From positions 1-60,840 of the forward strand of contig NZ_JAIOAB010000045.1 in assembly GCF_019890635.1 (NCBI RefSeq): 60,840 nucleotides of DNA, given 5' to 3'. Of the stretch, positions 50,781 to 59,258 are shown piece by piece (within the stretch, counting starts at the first letter, position 1; the number at the start of each line of letters is the position of its first letter). Source of the DNA: Streptomyces sennicomposti. GTDB lineage: Bacteria; Actinomycetota; Actinomycetes; Streptomycetales; Streptomycetaceae. The notes under the pieces are model-generated. The model was not told the DNA's origin. It saw only the letters and a program-made list of their open reading frames with translations, and made no database searches. Made by a program: the position numbers and the translations under genes.

Positions 50781-51605
50781 ATGGCAGAGCCAGTCGTGCG
50801 CGTCCCGGATGCGAAGGTCGCCCTGTCGACGGCTTCCGTCTATCCGGAGTCGACGGCGACGGCCTTCGAGATCGCCGCGCGCCTCGGTTACGACGGCGTC
50901 GAGGTCATGGTGTGGACGGACCCGGTCAGCCAGGACATCGAAGCGCTGCGCAGACTCAGCGACTACCACGGGATACCCATCCTCGCCGTGCACGCGCCCT
51001 GTCTGCTGATCACGCAGCGGGTGTGGTCCACCGACCCCTGGGTCAAGCTCCAGCGGGCCCGCGCGGCGGCCGAGAAGCTCGGCGCGAGCACCGTCGTCGT
51101 CCACCCGCCCTTCCGCTGGCAGCGCCAGTACGCCCGGGACTTCGTGACCGGAATCTGGCGGATGGCGAACGAGACGGATGTGCGGTTCGCCGTCGAGAAC
51201 ATGTACCCCTGGCGCTACCGCGACCGCGAGATGCTCGCCTACGCCCCCGACTGGGACGTCACCAGGGACGACTACCGGCACTTCACGATCGACCTCAGCC
51301 ACGCGGCGACCGCCCGTACCGACGCGCTGAAGATGGTGGACCGGATGGGCGACCGCCTCGGCCACGTCCACCTCGCCGACGGCAAGGGCTCCGCCAAGGA
51401 CGAGCACCTGGTGCCCGGGCGCGGCAACCAGCCCTGCGCCGAACTGCTGGAACGTCTCGCCGGCTCCGGCTTCGACGGCCACGTCGTGATCGAGGTCAAC
51501 ACCCGTCGCGCCATGTCGAGCGCGGAGCGCGAGGCCGACCTCGCCGAGGCGCTGGCGTTCACCCGCCTCCACCTGGCGTCCTCGGTCCGCGTACCCCGCC
51601 ACTGA
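50781..51605 (+). CDS. sugar phosphate isomerase/epimerase-like TIM-barrel protein
   Basis: A 274-residue AP-endonuclease-2-fold protein (PF01261). Strands and ligands are VALSTASVYPESTATAFEIAARLGYDGVEVMVW, ILAVHAPCLLI (His), ASTVVVHPPF (His), RFAVENMYPWR (Glu), FTIDLSHAATA (Asp/His), LGHVHLADGKG (His, Asp), DEHLVPGRGN and GHVVIEVNTRR (Glu). These are the usual metal-binding positions of the xylose-isomerase-like barrel. The substrate is not predictable. The next gene is ilvD, about 210 bases on, probably with its own promoter. Confidence 0.9.
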   Translation: MAEPVVRVPDAKVALSTASVYPESTATAFEIAARLGYDGVEVMVWTDPVSQDIEALRRLSDYHGIPILAVHAPCLLITQRVWSTDPWVKLQRARAAAEKLGASTVVVHPPFRWQRQYARDFVTGIWRMANETDVRFAVENMYPWRYRDREMLAYAPDWDVTRDDYRHFTIDLSHAATARTDALKMVDRMGDRLGHVHLADGKGSAKDEHLVPGRGNQPCAELLERLAGSGFDGHVVIEVNTRRAMSSAEREADLAEALAFTRLHLASSVRVPRH

Positions 51606-51814
51606 CCGTGCGCCGACCGCGGCGCGGGCGTGCGGCACGCGAGACACCCGTCCCGCATTCCGGACACCCCGTCCCGAACCCTGGATGACCGGCGTACGCT
51701 CGACCGAGTCAGAACTCTGCCACGATGCCACGGCCGACAACCGGCCGACACCGGCCGCCACCCGGCCGGTCCGGCAGAACTGCCCGGCAGAACTCTCCGA
51801 AGGAGCGAGCGACG

Positions 51815-53668
51815 ATGCCCGAGCTGAGGTCCCGCACAGTCACCCACGGCCGCAACATGGCGGGCGCCCGCGCCCTTATGCGTGCCTCCGGTGTACCCGG
51901 TGCGGACATCGGCCGGAAGCCGATCATCGCCATCGCCAACAGCTTCACCGAGTTCGTCCCCGGCCACACCCACCTCGCGCCGGTCGGCCGGATCGTCAGC
52001 GAGGCGGTCCGCGAGGCGGGCGGCATCCCGCGCGAGTTCAACACCATCGCCGTGGACGACGGCATCGCGATGGGCCACGGCGGCATGCTCTACTCGCTGC
52101 CCTCGCGCGACCTGATCGCCGACAGCGTCGAATACATGGTCGAGGCGCACTGCGCCGACGCCCTGGTCTGCATCTCCAACTGCGACAAGATCACCCCGGG
52201 CATGCTGATGGCCGCGCTGCGCCTCAACATCCCGACGGTCTTCGTCTCCGGCGGCCCCATGGAAGCCGGCCGCGCCACCCTGGTCGACGGCACCGTCCGC
52301 ACCCTGGACCTGATCGACGCCATCGCCGACGCCGCCAACGACAAGATCTCCGACGAGGACATCCTCCGTATCGAGGAGAACGCCTGTCCGACCTGCGGCA
52401 GCTGTTCCGGCATGTTCACCGCCAACTCGATGAACTGCCTCACCGAGGCCATCGGCCTCTCCCTGCCCGGCAACGGCTCGGTCCTCGCCACCCACACCGC
52501 CCGCCGCGCCCTGTACGAGGACGCGGCCCGCACGGTCATGGACATCACCCGCCGCTACTACGAGCAGGACGACGAGACGGTCCTGCCCCGCCACATCGCC
52601 ACCTTCCAGGCGTTCGAGAACGCGATGGCCCTCGACATCGCGATGGGCGGCTCCACCAACACGATCCTGCACCTGCTGGCCGCCGCCCAGGAGGCGGGCG
52701 TCCCCTTCGGCCTGGAAGAGATCGACGCCGTCTCGCGCCGCGTGCCCTGCCTGGCCAAGGTCGCCCCGAACGTCGCCAAGGACCGCACGTACTACATGGA
52801 GGACGTGCACCGCGCCGGCGGCATCCCCGCCCTCCTCGGCGAACTGCACCGGGCCGGCCTGCTCAACGAGGACGTGCACGCCGTGCACAGCCCCTCCCTG
52901 GCCGACTGGCTCAAGACCTGGGACGTGCGCGGCGGCTCCCCCTCGCCCGAGGCGGTCGAGCTGTGGCACGCGGCCCCCGGCTGCGTCCGCTCCGCCGAGG
53001 CGTTCTCCCAGTCCGAGCGCTGGGAGGCCCTGGACACCGACGCCGAGGGCGGCTGCATCCGCTCCCTGGAGCACGCCTACTCCAAGGACGGCGGCCTCGC
53101 GGTCCTCAAGGGCAACCTCGCCGTCGACGGCTGCGTGGTGAAGACGGCCGGCGTGGACGAGTCGATCTGGACCTTCGAGGGCCCGGCCGTCGTCTGCGAG
53201 TCGCAGGAGGAGGCCGTCCAGAAGATCCTGACCCAGCAGATCAAGGAGGGCGACGTCGTCGTCATCCGCTACGAGGGCCCCAAGGGCGGCCCCGGCATGC
53301 AGGAGATGCTCTACCCGACCTCGTACCTGAAGGGCCGGGGCCTGGGCAAGAAGTGCGCCCTGATCACCGACGGCCGCTTCTCCGGCGGCACCTCGGGCCT
53401 GTCCATCGGCCACGCCTCCCCGGAGGCGGCCTCCGGCGGCGCCATCGCGCTCGTCGAGGACGGCGACCGCATCCGCATCGACATCCCGAACCGCACCATC
53501 GAACTCCTGGTGGACGAGACGGAGCTGGCCCGCCGCGAGCAGGCCCTGAACGGCGCGTACGCCCCGAAGAACCGCGACCGCAAGGTCACCGCCGCCCTGC
53601 GCGCCTACGCCGCGATGGCCACCAGCGCGGACAAGGGCGCCGTCCGCGACGTCTCGCGCCTCGGCTGA
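51815..53668 (+). CDS. ilvD: dihydroxy-acid dehydratase
   Basis: IlvD converts dihydroxyisovalerate and dihydroxymethylvalerate to the keto acids for valine, leucine and isoleucine. The 617-residue protein is of the long type. It shows ANSFTEFVPGHTHL, VDDGIAMGHGGMLYSLPSR, CISNCDKITPGMLMAALR and ENACPTCGSCSGMFTANSMNCL (Fe-S cysteines), MGGSTNTILHLLA, YEGPKGGPGMQEMLYPTSYLKGRGLG in pieces, and TDGRFSGGTSGLSIGHASPEAA. AAGGAG lies ten bases before the ATG. The ~100-base leader repeats GGCAGAACT (51772, 51786) after a TACGCT box; I see no branched-chain leader peptide. Confidence 0.97.
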   Translation: MPELRSRTVTHGRNMAGARALMRASGVPGADIGRKPIIAIANSFTEFVPGHTHLAPVGRIVSEAVREAGGIPREFNTIAVDDGIAMGHGGMLYSLPSRDLIADSVEYMVEAHCADALVCISNCDKITPGMLMAALRLNIPTVFVSGGPMEAGRATLVDGTVRTLDLIDAIADAANDKISDEDILRIEENACPTCGSCSGMFTANSMNCLTEAIGLSLPGNGSVLATHTARRALYEDAARTVMDITRRYYEQDDETVLPRHIATFQAFENAMALDIAMGGSTNTILHLLAAAQEAGVPFGLEEIDAVSRRVPCLAKVAPNVAKDRTYYMEDVHRAGGIPALLGELHRAGLLNEDVHAVHSPSLADWLKTWDVRGGSPSPEAVELWHAAPGCVRSAEAFSQSERWEALDTDAEGGCIRSLEHAYSKDGGLAVLKGNLAVDGCVVKTAGVDESIWTFEGPAVVCESQEEAVQKILTQQIKEGDVVVIRYEGPKGGPGMQEMLYPTSYLKGRGLGKKCALITDGRFSGGTSGLSIGHASPEAASGGAIALVEDGDRIRIDIPNRTIELLVDETELARREQALNGAYAPKNRDRKVTAALRAYAAMATSADKGAVRDVSRLG

Positions 53669-53708
53669 CCCGCACGGTCTCGCGCCTCGGCTGACCCGCA
53701 CGACACCC

Positions 53709-53741
53709 CGAGGGGCCGCCCCACCCGGGAGCGGCCCCTCG
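53709..53741 (+). terminator. hairpin terminator after ilvD
   Basis: CGAGGGGCCGC and GCGGCCCCTCG pair perfectly over 11 bases around an 11-base loop, 40 bases past the ilvD stop. Confidence 0.8.
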
Positions 53742-53904
53742 CCACGTCCCCGGCCGGGCACCGCCCTCACCGGCCGGCGAGGGCAGCCCCCCAGCCGGGG
53801 CCCGCGCCACCGCCCCCACGCCCGCCGCCGAGCAACCACCTGAACGCCCGGTGGCCACCCCACCACCGGCGATCGCCCGGCCGCCGGAAGCCCGCGCCCC
53901 GCGC

Positions 53905-54035
53905 CCCCCGCCCGCAGCTCGGCCCACAAGCCGCTCGGCCCACAAGCCGCCCGGCCCGCAGCCCGCCCCACGCAAGCCGCCCCGCCCGCAGCCCGCCTTA
54001 CAAGCCGCCCGGCCACGCAAGCCGCCCCGCCCGGA
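53905..54035. repeat. degenerate ~20-bp repeats before the kinase stop
   Basis: (C/G)CGGCCCACAAGCCGC and CGCAAGCCGCCCCGCC units recur about six times in the 375-base gap between ilvD and the convergent kinase gene. Apart from the hairpin at 53709, the gap holds nothing else. Confidence 0.65.
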
Positions 54036-54043
54036 GGGCCCCC

Positions 54044-56194
54044 TCACCACCCCGTCGGCTGCTCCCCGTCGACGGCGAACACCGTGCCGTCCGGCGCGCC
54101 CGCGTACACCCGGCCGCCCGCGAGCACCGGCGCGGCCAGCGTGCCCGCCAGGCCGCCGAGCCGGGGCGGGGTCTGCCCCACCAGCCGGCCCGTCCGCGCG
54201 TCCACGGCGAGCAGCCGCCCGTCCGCCGCGCTGACGTACACGTGCCGGGCGTCCGAGACCGGTGCCGAGCCGCGGCTCACGGCCGTCTCCACCTCCCACA
54301 GCTGCCGGCCCGCCGCCATGTCGACGGCCTCCAGGGTGCCGCCGGCCGCCAGCAGCCGGACCACGCCGTCCCGCACCTGCGCCTGCGCCTCCGGCCGGGG
54401 CACGGGCAGCGTCACCCGCCGCACCGCCTTGCTGCCCGGCGTGTACCGGACGACCGCCCGCGCGTCCCCGTACACCGGGTCCAGGCCGAGGAAGTACACC
54501 GAACCGCCCTCGGCGCCCACCGGCCGCAGCGAGCCCTTCAGCCGGGCCTCCCAGCGCACGGCCCCGGTGCCGGGCACCACCGCCACCACCCGCGTCCACG
54601 CCCCGTCGGCGGACGTGCTCGTCGCATAGGCCAGCGGGTCCCCGGGGAACGAGACGAACGACGGCGCGGTGTACCCGGGCACCGGACCGCTCCAGCGGGT
54701 GCGGCCCGAGGCGCTGTCCACACCGGTGACCGTCCCGTCCGCGCCGACGAGCAGCAGCGTGTCGCCCGCGAAGGCCCACCCGCCCTGCGCGGGCGCCTGC
54801 CGCAGCGCGCGCGTCCGGCCCATGGCGGGGTCGAGCGCGGCCAGCTGCCGGCCGTCCGCCGTGGGCACGTACACCAGTCCTCCCGAGAGGACCGGCGCGC
54901 CCGCACCCGTCTGCGCGACGGACCGCCGCCACCGCACCGCGCCGTCGGCCGGGGACAGGGCGTAGACCTCCCCGGACTGCGCGCAGAACAGCGCGCCCGC
55001 GCCGTACGAGCACTGCGGCGCCGCCTGCTTCCCGGCCACCGGCCGCACCGCCCACGCGTCGAACGCGGCCGCGCTGGTGCCCGCACTCGCGCTCACGGGC
55101 GCGGTGCCGTCGTCCGCGAACCACTGGAGCGAGGCGAACGTGCCGGCCGCGATCAGCCCGAGCGCCCCCGCCGCCGCGGCCGTCCGCCCGCGCGTCCGCC
55201 CGCCGAAGACGCGCCGCCTGCGCCGGCCGCCGTCCGCGCCCGCCCCCGCGTCCATGCGCTCCGCGTCCGGGCCGGACTCCGCGTCCGAGCCGGATCCCGC
55301 GGCGCCGTCCCTGCCGCCCGCGTCCTCCGCCCACCGGTCCGGTACGAACGCCTGCGTGTCGTACGAGGCCGCCGTGCTGCGCAGCTCGCGCATCAGCTCG
55401 TCGGGCGTCGGCCGGTCCTCGGGCTCCTTGGCCAGGCAGCGCAGCACCAGCGGGGCGAGATCCTCCGGTACCCCGGTCAGATCCGGTTCGTCGTGCACCA
55501 CCTGATACGCGACGATGTACGGGCTGTCCGAGTCGAACGGCCCGCGCCCCGTCGCCGCGTGCACCAGCACGGACCCCAGCGCGAACACGTCCGCCGCCGG
55601 CCCCACCTCACGCGGCCGCCGGAACTGCTCGGGCGCCATGAACGGCGGCGTGCCGATCAACTTCCCCGTCTCGGTGCGCAGTTCGCTGTCCTTCGGCCGG
55701 GAGATGCCGAAGTCGATCACCTTCGGCCCGTCCTCGGCGAGCAGCACATTGCTCGGCTTGAGATCCCGGTGGACCACACCCACCCGGTGGATGTCCCGCA
55801 GCGCCTCGGCGAGCCCCGCCATCAGCCGCCGCACCTGCGCCGGAGACAGCGGACCGTGCCGCTTCACCTGCTCGGCCAGCGTCGGCCCCGGAATGAACAG
55901 CGTGGCCATCCACGGCCGTGCGGCCTCCGGATCGGCGTCGACGACCGACGCCGTGAACGCCCCGCTCACCCGGCGGGCGGCGGCCACTTCCTGCCGGAAC
56001 CGCCCCCGGAACTCGGGGTCCTTGGCGAACTCGGCGTGCACCACCTTCACCGCGAGCTTCAGCCCCGAAGTGCTGCGGGCCAGATGCACCACGCCCATCC
56101 CGCCCGAGCCGAGACACGACTCGAGACGGTAGTGACCGGCGTACTCCGGAACGTCCGCCTCCGTGCCCGCTCCGGTGCTGCGCTGTGGCGTCAT
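54044..56194 (-). CDS. Ser/Thr protein kinase with extracellular PQQ-type beta-propeller
   Basis: A 716-residue PASTA-less receptor kinase. The kinase domain (~22-285) has YRLESCLGSGGMGVVHLAR, Lys50 in LAVKVV, catalytic HRDLKPSNV with Asp144, DFGIS at 161-165, a GTPPFMAPEQ activation-loop end and DVFALGSVL. A charged linker (~290-335) ends RRRRRVFGGRTRGR before one membrane helix (TAAAAGALGLIAAGTFASLQWF). Outside are repeated propeller blades (GEVYALSPADGAVRWRRS, DGRQLAALDPAMG, GTVTGVDSASGRTRW, GTVFAVDGEQPTGW). It may sense a ligand via the propeller. ATG 56194; divergent from the SH3-domain gene. Confidence 0.94.
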   Translation of the reverse strand: MTPQRSTGAGTEADVPEYAGHYRLESCLGSGGMGVVHLARSTSGLKLAVKVVHAEFAKDPEFRGRFRQEVAAARRVSGAFTASVVDADPEAARPWMATLFIPGPTLAEQVKRHGPLSPAQVRRLMAGLAEALRDIHRVGVVHRDLKPSNVLLAEDGPKVIDFGISRPKDSELRTETGKLIGTPPFMAPEQFRRPREVGPAADVFALGSVLVHAATGRGPFDSDSPYIVAYQVVHDEPDLTGVPEDLAPLVLRCLAKEPEDRPTPDELMRELRSTAASYDTQAFVPDRWAEDAGGRDGAAGSGSDAESGPDAERMDAGAGADGGRRRRRVFGGRTRGRTAAAAGALGLIAAGTFASLQWFADDGTAPVSASAGTSAAAFDAWAVRPVAGKQAAPQCSYGAGALFCAQSGEVYALSPADGAVRWRRSVAQTGAGAPVLSGGLVYVPTADGRQLAALDPAMGRTRALRQAPAQGGWAFAGDTLLLVGADGTVTGVDSASGRTRWSGPVPGYTAPSFVSFPGDPLAYATSTSADGAWTRVVAVVPGTGAVRWEARLKGSLRPVGAEGGSVYFLGLDPVYGDARAVVRYTPGSKAVRRVTLPVPRPEAQAQVRDGVVRLLAAGGTLEAVDMAAGRQLWEVETAVSRGSAPVSDARHVYVSAADGRLLAVDARTGRLVGQTPPRLGGLAGTLAAPVLAGGRVYAGAPDGTVFAVDGEQPTGW

Positions 56195-56377
56195 GGTCCA
56201 CCCCCGTGCTGTTCCGCCGCGCGCGCGACGCACGGAGCCTAGTCGATGGCTCGGACAGGACCGAGGCGGCTTGCTAGCGTTCCCGTACGAATCACGCACA
56301 GACGTTCAAGGCGTGGTTCGCCGCAGTTCACAGGACCCCCACGGCAGCAGGCCCGGGGGACGACGGGGGAGGAACAC

Positions 56378-56701
56378 ATGTCTGTCGAACACACCGAAAG
56401 AGCCGAGGACGACGAGACGCGCGCCGCCACGGCCGGTCTCGCGGCGGCGACCGTCCGCTACTACGCGGTCGCCCCCGGCGTCCGCCTCAACGTCCGCAGC
56501 GGCCCCGGCACCGGCTACGCCCTGGTCCGCGTCCTGAACGAGGGCGCCCAGGTGCCGATCTACTGCCAGAGCCCCGGCACCACCGTCACCGGCCCCTACG
56601 GCACCTCGAACATCTGGGACAACATCGCGAGCGGCCAGTACGTCTCCGACGCCTACGTCCACACCGGCAGCGACGGCTACGTAGCCGCCCGCTGCTCCTA
56701 G
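56378..56701 (+). CDS. bacterial SH3-domain (SH3_3-like) small protein
   Basis: A 107-residue protein. The first ~24 residues are acidic and lack a signal peptide. A bacterial SH3 fold follows: TVRYYAVAPGVRLNVRSGPGTGYALV, RVLNEGAQVPIYCQSPGTTVTGPYGTSNIWDNIASGQYVSDAYV in pieces, ending GYVAARCS. Two Cys could form a disulfide if exported. Such domains bind cell-wall peptides. AGGA precedes the ATG. Tandem TAG stops end it. The divergent kinase gene has an extracellular propeller, so an envelope link is possible. Confidence 0.85.
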   Translation: MSVEHTERAEDDETRAATAGLAAATVRYYAVAPGVRLNVRSGPGTGYALVRVLNEGAQVPIYCQSPGTTVTGPYGTSNIWDNIASGQYVSDAYVHTGSDGYVAARCS

Positions 56702-56707
56702 TAGGGC

Positions 56708-56766
56708 CTCTCGTCCGGGCCGAGCCCGGCACCGCCCGGCACAGCCCGGCACGGCCCGGACGAGAG
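56708..56766 (+). terminator. long-stem hairpin after the SH3-domain gene
   Basis: CTCTCGTCCGGGCC and GGCCCGGACGAGAG pair perfectly (14 bp). The 31-base loop holds three GCCCGGCAC repeats. It begins four bases after the second stop codon. Confidence 0.75.
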
Positions 56767-56803
56767 ACCCCGATCCCACCCCGGGCCCGCGGCCGCCCCG
56801 CGC

Positions 56804-56809
56804 CATAAT
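56804..56809 (+). promoter_or_regulatory. candidate -10 element, leaderless gene at 56816
   Basis: CATAAT, one base from the TATAAT consensus, ends six bases before the GTG at 56816. Confidence 0.5.
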
Positions 56810-56815
56810 CGTCCC

Positions 56816-57322
56816 GTGAGCGACGACAACGGCACCCCGGAAGCGGCCGCGGCCCCCACCGGCGGCCCCCGGCCCGAACCCCTGCGCTTCTTCGGCACCA
56901 CCTGGGTCGGCCACGACCACGGCTACGCCCTCCGCCGCGCCGGCGTCGCCGCCGGCTCGCTGCTCGCCGCCGCTGCCGCCTGCCTCGTCCTGCGCTTCGC
57001 CTACGAGGGCCTTCAGATCGCCGATTCGGGCGCCTTCGTCTCCCTCCTCGTCGTCGTGATGTTCGCCGTGTGCAGCGCGCTCGCCTTCCGCCACACCTGG
57101 GACGCCTTCACCAAGCGCCCCGACCCCGACCGCCAGGCCTCCCTGCGCGGCCTGCTCGCCATCGGCTTCGTCGGCTCCCTGCTCGCCTACTTCTTCCGCT
57201 CCCTCACCGAGGCCCCCGGCGAGAAACTCCACCGCCGGGAGTACGAGGAGGCCCGCGAGCAGTACGCCCGCCGCACCACCCGCCGCTCCGGCAACCCCTC
57301 CAAGAAGCGCCGCCGCACCTGA
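56816..57322 (+). CDS. membrane protein with three transmembrane helices, unknown function
   Basis: A 168-residue protein. An acidic/Pro-rich N-terminus is followed by RFFGTTWVGHDHGYALRRAG and three helices: VAAGSLLAAAAACLVLRFAY, GAFVSLLVVVMFAVCSALAF and GLLAIGFVGSLLAYFFRSL. The cytoplasmic tail is strongly basic (RREYEEAREQYARRTTRRSG). It is a conserved actinomycete hypothetical; no domain is assignable. GTG start with a CATAAT -10 six bases upstream. Confidence 0.8.
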   Translation: MSDDNGTPEAAAAPTGGPRPEPLRFFGTTWVGHDHGYALRRAGVAAGSLLAAAAACLVLRFAYEGLQIADSGAFVSLLVVVMFAVCSALAFRHTWDAFTKRPDPDRQASLRGLLAIGFVGSLLAYFFRSLTEAPGEKLHRREYEEAREQYARRTTRRSGNPSKKRRRT

Positions 57323-57393
57323 TTCCGGGCCCCGGTCCAAGTCCTCCGGTAAAACACCCCCCGTCCGGCGGCCCGCCGACCGATCATGGCTGT

Positions 57394-58188
57394 ATGACCG
57401 CATCCCCCTCGCCCGCCCCGGACTCCGCCGCCGCGCACCAGGCCCGCGCCCACTCCTTCAACGCGGCCGCCGCCGCGTACGCCGCCCACCGCCCCTCCTA
57501 CCCGCCCGCCCTCTTCGACGCGGTCGAGGAACTCACCGGCCGCCCCCTCGCCGGCGCCCGCGTCGCCGACGTCGGGGCCGGCACCGGCATCTCCACCGCC
57601 CTCCTGCACGACCGCGGCGCCCGCGTCCTGGCGGTCGAACCCGGCGACGGCATGGCCGCCCAGTTCCGCCGCGGCCACCCCGCCCTCCCCCTCGTCCGCG
57701 GCAGCGGCGACGCCCTGCCCCTCGCCGACGCCTCCCTCGACCTCCTCACCTACGCCCAGGCCTGGCACTGGACCGACCCCGCCCGCTCGGTCCCCGAGGC
57801 GCTGCGCGTGCTGCGCCCCGGCGGCGCGCTCGCCCTGTGGTGGAACACCGACGCCCTCGACGTCGACTGGATCGCGGAGGCGAGCCGCCGCGTGGGCCGC
57901 TACTTCGACGTCGACAAGCCGGCCGAGGTGCAGCGCGCCGCCCGCACCGAGCGCGCCGACCCCTCCGGACGGCTCGACTTCGCCCGCCGCCAGGTGCGCT
58001 GGAGCCGCCGCGTCCCCCTCGACGCCCACCTCGCCAACATCGCCAGCCACTCGTTCTTCCTGGTCTGTCCGGAGGACCAGCGGACCGCGTTCCTCACCGA
58101 GGAGCGCGAGCACCTGCTGAAGCACTTCCCCGACGGCGTCGTCGAGGAGATCTACGACGTCTTCCTCCTCGTCGCCGTCATACCCTGA
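57394..58188 (+). CDS. class I SAM-dependent methyltransferase
   Basis: A 264-residue Methyltransf_11-type enzyme. It shows HSFNAAAAAYAAHRPSYPPALFDAV, motif I VADVGAGTGISTALL, VLAVEPGDGMAAQF (acidic ribose-binding Glu), GSGDALPLADASLDLLTYAQAWHW and LRVLRPGGALALWW. The C-terminal part (RRVPLDAHLANIASHSFFLV) is typical of small-molecule methyltransferases of this group. GATCAT six bases before the ATG is a weak leaderless-type box. Substrate unknown. 87 bases separate it from proC. Confidence 0.9.
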   Translation: MTASPSPAPDSAAAHQARAHSFNAAAAAYAAHRPSYPPALFDAVEELTGRPLAGARVADVGAGTGISTALLHDRGARVLAVEPGDGMAAQFRRGHPALPLVRGSGDALPLADASLDLLTYAQAWHWTDPARSVPEALRVLRPGGALALWWNTDALDVDWIAEASRRVGRYFDVDKPAEVQRAARTERADPSGRLDFARRQVRWSRRVPLDAHLANIASHSFFLVCPEDQRTAFLTEEREHLLKHFPDGVVEEIYDVFLLVAVIP

Positions 58189-58275
58189 CCCGCCGCCCCC
58201 GGGACACGGCGGTGGCGCGTTCCGCCAGCCGGACAAGCCGCCGCCCACCGCACCGCCGGTGCGAGGATGAGCCCC

Positions 58276-59085
58276 ATGAGCCAGAAAGTCGCAGTCCTCG
58301 GCACCGGCAAGATCGGCGAAGCCCTGCTCAGCGGAATGATCGGCGCCGGCTGGGCCGCCTCCGATCTCCTGGTCACCGCCCGCCGCCCCGAGCGGGCCGA
58401 AGAACTCCGCGCCCGCTACGGCGTCACCCCGGTCACCAACCCGGAGGCCGCGAAGAACGCCGACACCCTGATCCTCACGGTCAAGCCCCAGGACATGGGC
58501 ACGCTCCTCGACGAACTCGCCCCGCACATCCCCGCCGACCGCCTGGTCATCAGCGGCGCGGCGGGCATCCCGACCGCGTTCTTCGAGGAGCGCCTGGCTC
58601 CCGGCACCCCGGTCGTCCGCGTCATGACGAACACGCCCGCCCTCGTGGACGAGGCGATGTCCGTCATCTCCGCCGGCACCCACGCCACGCCCGCGCACCT
58701 CGCCCACGCCGAGGAGATCTTCGGCGCGGTCGGCAAGACGCTGCGCGTCCCCGAGTCCCAGCAGGACGCCTGCACCGCCCTGTCCGGCTCGGGCCCGGCC
58801 TACTTCTTCTACCTGGTCGAGGCCATGACCGACGCCGGCATCCTGCTCGGCCTGCCCCGCGACAAGGCCCACGAACTGATCGTCCAGTCCGCCATCGGCG
58901 CCGCCGTCATGCTCCGCGACAGCGGCGAGCACCCCGTCAAGCTCCGCGAGAACGTCACCTCGCCGGCCGGCACGACGATCAGCGCCATCCGCGAGCTGGA
59001 GAACCACGGCGTGCGGGCCGCGCTCATCGCCGCGCTGGAGGCCGCCCGCGACCGCAGCCGCGAACTGGCCTCCGGCAACAACTGA
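58276..59085 (+). CDS. proC: pyrroline-5-carboxylate reductase
   Basis: ProC reduces 1-pyrroline-5-carboxylate to L-proline with NAD(P)H. The 269-residue protein has VAVLGTGKIGEALLSGMI (dinucleotide motif), VTARRPERAEEL, LILTVKPQDMGTLLDEL, VVRVMTNTPALVDEAMSVI, TALSGSGPAYFFYLVEAMTDAG (active site) and ENVTSPAGTTISAIRELE. I chose ATG 58276, preceded by GAGGATGAG. An ATG at 58267 would add MSP. It converges on trpS across a repeat-filled gap. Confidence 0.97.
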   Translation: MSQKVAVLGTGKIGEALLSGMIGAGWAASDLLVTARRPERAEELRARYGVTPVTNPEAAKNADTLILTVKPQDMGTLLDELAPHIPADRLVISGAAGIPTAFFEERLAPGTPVVRVMTNTPALVDEAMSVISAGTHATPAHLAHAEEIFGAVGKTLRVPESQQDACTALSGSGPAYFFYLVEAMTDAGILLGLPRDKAHELIVQSAIGAAVMLRDSGEHPVKLRENVTSPAGTTISAIRELENHGVRAALIAALEAARDRSRELASGNN

Positions 59086-59095
59086 CCCACCGGAC

Positions 59096-59256
59096 CGGGG
59101 CGGCGGGACAGCGCCCATCGCCGGCCCACGACGGCGGCGCGGCACAGCGCACACCGCCGACCCACCACGGCGGGCGGCAGGGGCGGCGCACACCGCCCAC
59201 TGCCGACCCACGACCGGGGCGGCGGGCAGCGCACACCGCCCGCCGCCCGCCGCCCC
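59096..59256. repeat. imperfect ~50-bp repeats between proC and trpS
   Basis: GCACACCGCC(G/C)AC and CCGACCCAC(G/C)AC blocks alternate three times across the converging gap. Confidence 0.65.
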
Positions 59257-59258
59257 CG

